From positions 62,001-126,000 of the forward strand of contig NZ_PDWS01000010.1 in the NCBI RefSeq assembly GCF_010093305.1: 64,000 nucleotides of DNA. The letters run 5' to 3'. A program made the position numbers and the translations under genes. Positions 58,812-64,000 of the stretch are shown in pieces. Source of the stretch: Pseudoxanthomonas sacheonensis (lineage in GTDB: Bacteria > Pseudomonadota > Gammaproteobacteria > Xanthomonadales > Xanthomonadaceae). The notes under the pieces are model-generated. The model had not been told where the DNA came from. It saw nothing but the letters and a program-made list of their open reading frames with translations, and searched no databases. How positions within the stretch are numbered: position 1 is the stretch's first letter; each line of letters begins with the position of its first letter.

Positions 58812-59186
58812 TTAGTGGTTGCGGCCGCGAGGGCCTTTGAGGTCGTTGCGCGGCACCGCTTCCACCGCCAGGGTGAAGCTGCGTTCTTCGTTGACCTGCA
58901 TCGCGCCCACGCCGACCACGTGGCGTGCGATCTCGTCGCCACGGTCGTTCTTGATGGTCAGCACCACCGTGTATTCCCATGCGGCGCCTTCGGCCGGATG
59001 CCGCACCGTCCCCTGCACGCGCAGGGGTACGATGGTTTCCGCTGCGCGTCTGGCGGTGACCGCCGCTTCATCGAAGCGCAGATGATGCTTGCACGCCGGG
59101 CAGATGCTCGCGCTTTCCAGGATGGTGGTCTTGCAATGCGGGCAACTGCGCGTCGCGCCCGCGGTGCCCGGGCGCGGTGTGCTCAT
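58812..59186 (-). CDS. Zinc-ribbon protein of unknown function
   Basis: 124 residues. Residues 12-36 form a zinc ribbon (SCPHCKTTI and ICPACKHH). The rest is a beta domain with VPLRVQGTVRHPAEGAAWEYTVVLTIKND and RSFTLAVEAVPRND. I do not recognise a named family. The start overlaps the bactofilin stop by 4 nt, so the two are co-translated and may act together in envelope or cytoskeletal organisation; this is inference from coupling. Confidence 0.82.
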   Translation of the reverse strand: MSTPRPGTAGATRSCPHCKTTILESASICPACKHHLRFDEAAVTARRAAETIVPLRVQGTVRHPAEGAAWEYTVVLTIKNDRGDEIARHVVGVGAMQVNEERSFTLAVEAVPRNDLKGPRGRNH

Positions 59187-59716
59187 GAAGCGGCGTCGGT
59201 CTTCTCAGCATCCTTCGAGCCGGACTTGGAAGCGGCCTTGCTGTCGTCCCAGCCGAAGTCGGCCTGGCCGCGCATGCGCGACCCGGCGGCGACCGTCAGC
59301 GAACCGGCCTTAAGGTCGCCGATGATCACGCCGGAGCTCAGCAGCTCGACCCGCGAAGCAGCTTCTATATTGCCTTCCAGTTCGCCGGCGATGGTGACCT
59401 TCTTGGCGCGCACGCCGCCATTCAACTTGGCGCCGGATTCTATGGTCAGGTCGCCCTGCACATTGACGTCGCCCTTGAACTTGCCGGCGATGCGCACATG
59501 GCCGGTGCCTTCGATCTTGCCTTCGATGGTCAGGTCGGCGGCGATCAGCGATTCCTTCGGCTCATTGGTCGCCGCGGGCACGGCGCGCGGGGGTGCGGTG
59601 GTCGTTGGAGAAAAGTCGGCCGCGGCGGGCGCGTCGCGAAGAGGCGCTGGTTCGGGCGGCGGCGGGATCGAATCCTTTCGAGTGGAGTTCTGATCCTTCC
59701 AAATAGACATCGGCAT
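59183..59716 (-). CDS. Bactofilin (polymer-forming cytoskeletal protein)
   Basis: 177 residues. A disordered Pro-rich N-terminus (1-55) precedes the bactofilin beta-helix (~56-150: SLIAADLTIEGKIEGTGHVRIAGKFKGDV, VQGDLTIESGAKLNGGVRAKK, GVIIGDLKAGSLTVAAG). A charged tail follows. Bactofilins self-assemble without nucleotide and scaffold cell-wall or polar structures. ATG 59716 or 59710 could be the start. It is upstream of and overlaps the zinc-ribbon gene. Confidence 0.95.
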   Translation of the reverse strand: MPMSIWKDQNSTRKDSIPPPPEPAPLRDAPAAADFSPTTTAPPRAVPAATNEPKESLIAADLTIEGKIEGTGHVRIAGKFKGDVNVQGDLTIESGAKLNGGVRAKKVTIAGELEGNIEAASRVELLSSGVIIGDLKAGSLTVAAGSRMRGQADFGWDDSKAASKSGSKDAEKTDAAS

Positions 59717-59852
59717 AGTCTCCAGTGAGGGACGGGGGATTGAAGACTATCGCTGCCAAATGACGCTTTTGCTGTGATCTGGCTCACCAAAATGCCCGGC
59801 GATGTCCGCAGTTGGGTTCGACACCTCAGGTAAAGCCTGATATCTGAACGGC

Positions 59853-60599
59853 TTATCTTCCACCGGCCACATCGATGAACGCGCCAGTGGTGTAGGAAGC
59901 TTCGTCGGACAACAGCCACAGTACCGCTTGGGCGACTTCCTCGGCACGGCCGCCGCGCTTGAGCGGAACGAAGGCCTTCACCCGTTCGACCCGGTCGGGC
60001 TCGCCGCCGCTGGCGTGCATGTCCGTGTGGATGAAGCCGGGGCGCACCGCATTCACTCGGATGCCTTGTTCGGCCACCTCGGCGGCCAGACCGCGGGTGA
60101 AGCTGTCGATGGCGCCCTTGCTGGCGGCGTAGTCCACGTACTCGTTGGGCGAACCGGTGCGCGCGGCGAGCGAAGACAGATTGACGATGGCGCCGCCGCT
60201 GCCGCCGTTCGCGTTGGACATGCGCCTGACCGCTTCGCGCGCGCAGAGGAAACTGCCGAACACATTGGTGGCGAATACGCGTTGCAGGCGCGCGGCGTCG
60301 ATCGCCTGCACGGCCGCCTGCCGCTCCAGCATGCCGGCGTTGTTCACCAGCGCGTCGAGACGGCCCAGCTCCCGGTCGATGGTTTCGTAAAGGCGCATCA
60401 CTTGCGCTTCCACCGAAACATCGGCGGCCACCGCGACGGCCTCGCCGCCGCCGCGTTCTATGTCGGCCACCACCGCCAGCGCGGCTTCGCGGTCATGGAG
60501 ATAGTTCACGCACACGGCATAACCGCGTCCAGCCGCAAGCCGGGCCGTGGCCGCGCCGATTCCACGGCCGGCGCCGGTGACCAGCAGGACTTTCCGCAT
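59853..60599 (-). CDS. SDR-family oxidoreductase
   Basis: 248 residues of the classical SDR type: VLLVTGAGRGIGAATARLA, DALVNNAGMLERQ, SSLAARTGSPNEYVDYAASKGA (Ser-Tyr-Lys) and NAVRPGFIHTDMH. It resembles FabG-like or glucose-1-dehydrogenase-like reductases; substrate unknown. It starts 4 nt past the liuB stop and likely shares its transcript, so an acyl-CoA or polyol role is possible. Confidence 0.9.
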   Translation of the reverse strand: MRKVLLVTGAGRGIGAATARLAAGRGYAVCVNYLHDREAALAVVADIERGGGEAVAVAADVSVEAQVMRLYETIDRELGRLDALVNNAGMLERQAAVQAIDAARLQRVFATNVFGSFLCAREAVRRMSNANGGSGGAIVNLSSLAARTGSPNEYVDYAASKGAIDSFTRGLAAEVAEQGIRVNAVRPGFIHTDMHASGGEPDRVERVKAFVPLKRGGRAEEVAQAVLWLLSDEASYTTGAFIDVAGGR

Positions 60600-60603
60600 C
60601 CGC

Positions 60604-62211
60604 CTACATCCGGAACACGCCGAACTTCGCCGGCTCTATCGGCGCGTTCAACGAAGCGGAGATCGCCAGCCCCAGCACGCGGCGGGTGTCGGCCGGGTCG
60701 ATGATGCCGTCGTCCCACAGGCGCGCGGTGGCGTACCACGGGCTGCCTTGCGATTCGTACTGGTCGCGGATCGGCGCCTTGAACGCTTCTTCCTGCTCGG
60801 CCGGCCATTCCCTGCCGGAGGCTTCGATGCCGTCGCGCTTGACCGTGGCCAGCACGCTGGCGGCCTGTTCGCCGCCCATCACGCTGATGCGCGCATTGGG
60901 CCACATCCACAGGAAGCGGGCGCCGTAGGCGCGGCCGCACATGGCGTAGTTGCCCGCGCCGAAGCTGCCGCCGATCACCACGGTGAACTTGGGCACCGAC
61001 GAGCAGGCCACCGCCGTGACCATCTTGGCCCCGTCCTTGGCGATGCCTGCGTTTTCGTATTTCTTGCCGACCATGAAGCCGGTGATGTTCTGCAGGAAAA
61101 CCAGCGGGATGCCGCGCTGGTTGCACAGTTCGATGAAGTGCGCGCCCTTCAGCGCGCTCTCGGCGAACAGGATGCCGTTGTTGGCGACGATGCCGACCGG
61201 GTAGCCGTGCAGGTGGGCGAAGCCGGTGATCAGGGTCTTGCCGTAGCGCGCCTTGAACTCGTCGAAACGCGAACCGTCCACGATGCGCGCGATCACTTCG
61301 CGGATGTCGAACGGGCGCCGGGTGTCCTTCGGCACGATGCCGTACAGCTCATGCGCCGCGAACAGCGGTTCCTGCGGCTCGCGCACCGCCAGCGGCAGGA
61401 CTTTGCGGCGGTTGAGGTTGGCGACCAGATTGCGCGCGATCTGCAGCGCGTCGCGGTCGTCCTCGGCGAAATGATCGGCCACGCCGGACACGCTGGTGTG
61501 CACATCGGCGCCGCCGAGCGCTTCGGCATCGACCACTTCGCCGGTCGCCGCCTTCACCAGCGGCGGGCCGCCCAGGAAGATGGTGCCCTGTTCCTTGACG
61601 ATGACGCTTTCGTCGCACATCGCCGGCACGTAGGCGCCACCGGCGGTGCAGCTGCCCATGACCACGGCGATCTGCGGAATGTTTTCGGCGCTCAGGCGCG
61701 CCTGGTTGTAGAAGATGCGGCCGAAATGCTCGCGGTCCGGAAAGACTTCGTCCTGCAAGGGCAGGAAGGCTCCGCCGGAATCGACCAGATAGACGCAGGG
61801 CAGGCGGTTCTCGCGCGCGATCTCCTGCGCGCGCAGGTGCTTCTTCACCGTCATCGGGAAATAGGTGCCGCCTTTGACCGTGGCATCGTTGGCCACCACC
61901 ATCACTTCCAGGCCCTGCACGCGGCCGATGCCGGCCACCATGCCGGCGCCCGGGGCGGCATCGTCGTACATGCCCTCGGCGGCGAGCGGGGCGATTTCCA
62001 GGAAGGGCGAGCCCGGGTCGAGCAGGGCGGCTATGCGGTCGCGCGCCAGCAGTTTGCCGCGTTCGGTGTGCTTGTTGCGCGCCTTCTCGCCGCCGCCATC
62101 GGCCGCGCGCGCAAGGCGGCGGTCCAGTTCTTCAACCAGGGCGCGGTGGTAGGCGACGTTGTCGGCGAATTCGGTGGAACGCGGATCGAGTTGCGAAGTC
62201 AGTACCGACAT
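60604..62211 (-). CDS. liuB: Acyl-CoA carboxyltransferase, probable methylcrotonyl-CoA carboxylase beta
   Basis: 535 residues with two crotonase-fold halves: [61 protein letters not shown] and [40 protein letters not shown]. The [11 protein letters not shown] and [11 protein letters not shown] features match MCC beta (LiuB) rather than PccB. It partners with LiuD, encoded 6 kb away. ATG 62211 is chosen by homolog N-terminus. No isovaleryl-CoA dehydrogenase (liuA) is in view. Confidence 0.94.
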   Translation of the reverse strand: MSVLTSQLDPRSTEFADNVAYHRALVEELDRRLARAADGGGEKARNKHTERGKLLARDRIAALLDPGSPFLEIAPLAAEGMYDDAAPGAGMVAGIGRVQGLEVMVVANDATVKGGTYFPMTVKKHLRAQEIARENRLPCVYLVDSGGAFLPLQDEVFPDREHFGRIFYNQARLSAENIPQIAVVMGSCTAGGAYVPAMCDESVIVKEQGTIFLGGPPLVKAATGEVVDAEALGGADVHTSVSGVADHFAEDDRDALQIARNLVANLNRRKVLPLAVREPQEPLFAAHELYGIVPKDTRRPFDIREVIARIVDGSRFDEFKARYGKTLITGFAHLHGYPVGIVANNGILFAESALKGAHFIELCNQRGIPLVFLQNITGFMVGKKYENAGIAKDGAKMVTAVACSSVPKFTVVIGGSFGAGNYAMCGRAYGARFLWMWPNARISVMGGEQAASVLATVKRDGIEASGREWPAEQEEAFKAPIRDQYESQGSPWYATARLWDDGIIDPADTRRVLGLAISASLNAPIEPAKFGVFRM

Positions 62212-62276
62212 GCCGTCGACGCCTGCGGAAAGAGAACGCAAGGATACAACCCGTCCCCATCAAACCCCCAGACGCA

Positions 62277-62302
62277 GCAAGGCCCGCCGAAGCGGGCCTT
62301 GC
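62277..62302. terminator. Hairpin after the Ala-rich lipoprotein gene
   Basis: The stem GCAAGGCCCGC-CGAA-GCGGGCCTTGC is perfect (11 bp) but lacks a T-run. It is 33 nt past the lipoprotein stop and 65 nt before liuB, so it may stop or stabilise the transcript. Confidence 0.65.
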
Positions 62303-62334
62303 CGGTGTTGCGGTCGTCGGCCGAAGCCGGCGGA

Positions 62335-62691
62335 TTACTTCTTGGCGGCTTCTTCGGCCTTGTCGGCGACTTCGGCGGCCTTGTCGGCAGTGGCCTGGGC
62401 AGCGTCGGAGACGGCGTCGGCGGTCTTGGCGGTCGCTTCCTGGGCCGCATCGGCGGTGGCAGCGGCAGCGTCGCTGGTGGCAGCGGCGGCATCGGTCGCG
62501 GCAGCGGCGGTCGCATCGGCAGCGGCGGCGGCGGCGTCGCCGGCAGCGGCGGCGGCTTCGCCGGCTTCAGTGGCGGCCTGGTCGGCAGCGGCAGCGGCGT
62601 CGGTCGCTGCGGCGTCGGTCGATTCGCTCTTCTTGCAGGCGCTCAGGGCCAGAACGGAAGCGGCGAGCAGGACAATGAACTTGGTCTTCAT
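62335..62691 (-). CDS. Ala-rich lipoprotein 1
   Basis: 118 residues. A lipoprotein signal (KFIVLLAASVLALSAC; Cys19) is followed by ~95 residues of AADAA-like repeats (ATDAAAAADQAATEAGEAAA) ending in charged DKAAEVADKAEEAAKK. Composition and periodicity suggest an extended helix or coiled coil in the periplasm, comparable in style to Lpp-like or histone-like helical lipoproteins; no homology to Lpp is claimed. A paralog lies just upstream at 62845. Confidence 0.82.
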   Translation of the reverse strand: MKTKFIVLLAASVLALSACKKSESTDAAATDAAAAADQAATEAGEAAAAAGDAAAAAADATAAAATDAAAATSDAAAATADAAQEATAKTADAVSDAAQATADKAAEVADKAEEAAKK

Positions 62692-62774
62692 GGTTTATCT
62701 CCGGAAGTGGATGGGTACAACAGATCGGCAATGCAGGCGGAGTCTGGTGAGCCATCCCCCTCGGCCTGTTACTG

Positions 62775-62806
62775 AAAAAGGCCACCGGTATGCACCGGTG
62801 GCCTTT
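62775..62806 (-). terminator. Intrinsic terminator between the two Ala-rich lipoprotein genes
   Basis: AAAGGCCACCGGT pairs with ACCGGTGGCCTTT; read on the minus strand it is followed by a T-run. It lies 39 nt past the 62845 gene's stop. The two lipoproteins are therefore probably transcribed separately. Confidence 0.88.
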
Positions 62807-62844
62807 CGCATTTTACGCTAGCTTGAAGCGATACCTTATCGGTA

Positions 62845-63186
62845 TTACTTCTTGGCTTCTTCTGCGGAATCCTTGGCGGCTTCGGCAGTGTCGGCAGCAG
62901 CAGCGGCCGTGTCGGCAGCGGCGTCGGCGGCAGCGGCGGTCGGAGCAGCGGCAGCGTCGGTAGCGGCGGTGGCAGCAGCGTCGGCAGCCTGGGCGGCGGC
63001 GTCAGCGGAGGTCTGGGCGGCATCGGCCGTGGCAGCGCCGGTAGCGGCGGCGGCGTCGGCAGCAGCCTGGGCTTCGGTAGCCGTGGCGGCAGCGTCGGTC
63101 GCGGCGTCAGCAGCCTGCTCTTTGTTCGAGCAAGCAGCCAGGGCCAGGCCCAGAGCCAGCGCGATCAGCGTCTTGTTGATGGTCAT
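62845..63186 (-). CDS. Ala-rich lipoprotein 2
   Basis: 113 residues, paralogous in plan to the neighbour at 62335. Lipobox LALAAC (Cys19 in LIALALGLALAAC), then NKEQAADAATDAAATATEAQ and further Ala/Asp/Thr repeats, ending ADTAEAAKDSAEEAKK. The shared layout but different repeat phase suggests an old duplication or concerted slippage. ATG 63186 is chosen for the signal peptide; an upstream in-frame extension is not supported. Function unknown. Confidence 0.82.
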   Translation of the reverse strand: MTINKTLIALALGLALAACSNKEQAADAATDAAATATEAQAAADAAAATGAATADAAQTSADAAAQAADAAATAATDAAAAPTAAAADAAADTAAAAADTAEAAKDSAEEAKK

Positions 63187-63325
63187 TTGTGAATTTCCTC
63201 GTCGTTTAGTTGGCAACGCGCTATTGCGCGCCGGTGACATGATGACAATCCGGATTGGGCTGTCAAGCGGTTGCGCAGTTATTTTTGTCAACGCCTTGTT
63301 AAACGTAACATAACCCGCGGTTTTC

Positions 63326-64000
63326 TTACAACGTCTCGATCGCTATGGCGGTCGCCTCGCCGCCGCCGATGCACAGCGAAGCGATGCCTCGCTTGCCGCC
63401 GCGCTTGCGCAGGGCATGGACCAGGGTGACCACCAGCCGGGCTCCGGAGGCGCCGATGGGGTGGCCCAGCGCGGTGGCGCCGCCGTTGACGTTGACCTTG
63501 GCGTGGGGAATGCCCAGCTCCTTGATCGGAGTCATGGCCACCACGGCGAAGGCTTCGTTGATCTCGAACAGGTCCACCTCGTCCACCGTCCAGCCCACTT
63601 GTTTCAGCAGCTTTTCGATGGCTCCGACCGGAGCGGTGGTGAACCACTGCGGTTCCTGGGAAAAGGTGCTGTGGCCGACGATGCGGGCCAGCGGGGCGAT
63701 GCCGCGCTTGGCCGCTTCTTCGGCGCTCAGCAGCACCGTGGCAGCGGCGCCGTCGGAGATGCTGGAGGAGCTGGCGGCGGTCACCGTGCCGTTCTTGTTG
63801 AAGGCGGGCTTGAGGGTCGGGATCTTGCTGACGTCGGACTTGCCGGGCTGTTCGTCGGTGGCGTACTCCACTTCGCCCTTGCGGGTGGCGACCTTGACCG
63901 GAACGATTTCGTCGTCGAACGCGCCCGACTTCTGCGCGGCCTGCGCGCGTGTGGCCGATTCGATGCTGTAGGCATCCTGCGCCTCGCGGGTGAAACCGTG
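63326..64000 (-). CDS. Thiolase (acetyl-CoA C-acyltransferase), C-terminal part
   Basis: The last 224 residues of a thiolase; the start is beyond base 64000. Visible are SISDGAAATVLLSAEEAAKRG, DLFEINEAFAVVAM, the catalytic-His loop NGGATALGHPIGASGAR and the catalytic Cys in LCIGGGEATAIAIE. It is most like acetyl-CoA acetyltransferase (AtoB/PhaA type). The first active-site Cys is not in view. An acetoacetyl-CoA thiolase would fit with the leucine pathway's acetoacetate output, but that is inference. Confidence 0.93.
   Translation of the reverse strand, partial: HGFTREAQDAYSIESATRAQAAQKSGAFDDEIVPVKVATRKGEVEYATDEQPGKSDVSKIPTLKPAFNKNGTVTAASSSSISDGAAATVLLSAEEAAKRGIAPLARIVGHSTFSQEPQWFTTAPVGAIEKLLKQVGWTVDEVDLFEINEAFAVVAMTPIKELGIPHAKVNVNGGATALGHPIGASGARLVVTLVHALRKRGGKRGIASLCIGGGEATAIAIETL

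Noticed and set aside
60547-62775. 742-codon plus-strand frame opposite liuB and lipoprotein 1
   Set aside because: Antisense shadow; its Gly/Ser-rich end mirrors the Ala repeats.

Overview
This 64 kb window is high-GC chromosomal DNA from a gammaproteobacterium of the Xanthomonadaceae type (Lysobacter, Pseudoxanthomonas, Luteimonas or a relative; genus not resolved). The evidence is an arginine-proline cluster containing an N-acetylornithine carbamoyltransferase and a fused N-acetylglutamate kinase/synthase, a DksA with a very long Lys/Ala/Pro-rich N-terminus, and many GTAG-ended intergenic hairpin repeats. Genes are dense and frequently overlap by 1-11 nt. There is no prophage, CRISPR array or conventional insertion sequence. 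It is ordinary core chromosome with unusually rich small-repeat content.

Layout. 1-2014 (minus): yidD, pyrC and a truncated M23 peptidase. 2134-3222: dksA-like gene, terminator and a repeat mosaic. 3691-7653 (minus): CDGSH protein; SufE with an overlapping MFS transporter; cysS. 7782-8276: small secreted protein. 8492-19165 (plus): argF', argG, argE, argB-A, a GNAT, argC, argH, a YciI-like gene, proB, proA. A tRNA-Pro(CGG) follows on the minus strand. 19424-22716: hisS overlapping a long MIO-type ammonia lyase. 23037-24851 (minus): a 7TM diguanylate cyclase. 25087-32662 (plus): a TrpR-like regulator and the complete histidine operon hisG-D-C-B-H-A-F-IE.

32843-35024 holds a calcineurin-like phosphoesterase and a YdeI-like protein. 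35188-38196 (minus) has a DMT transporter and methionine-salvage genes mtnC, mtnD, mtnB. Next come an APC amino-acid permease, a Nudix hydrolase, and the divergent pair serA and D-2-hydroxyglutarate dehydrogenase (probably coupled in serine synthesis). 43786-45938 is a DUF2388/DUF4105 pair. 46235-48300 (minus) has an EF-P-like protein, an SDR and a GNAT.

48293-62211 (mostly minus) carries leucine-catabolic genes: liuB and an SDR, then after a gap liuC, a VOC protein, liuD, a lipoprotein, liuE and a GGDEF-EAL protein. Inserted among these are feoA-feoB with a Cys-rich partner (plus strand), a bactofilin pair, and a 478-bp DUF559 endonuclease cassette bounded by 39-bp inverted repeats. The window ends with two Ala-rich lipoproteins and a truncated thiolase.

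The best candidate for something under-described is the set of paired 'palindrome plus G-rich tail' repeats. One pair encloses the DUF559 endonuclease gene and supplies part of its C-terminus and, apparently, the ribosome-binding site of liuD. Separately, GTAG-type repeats supply the TAG stop codon of four different genes.
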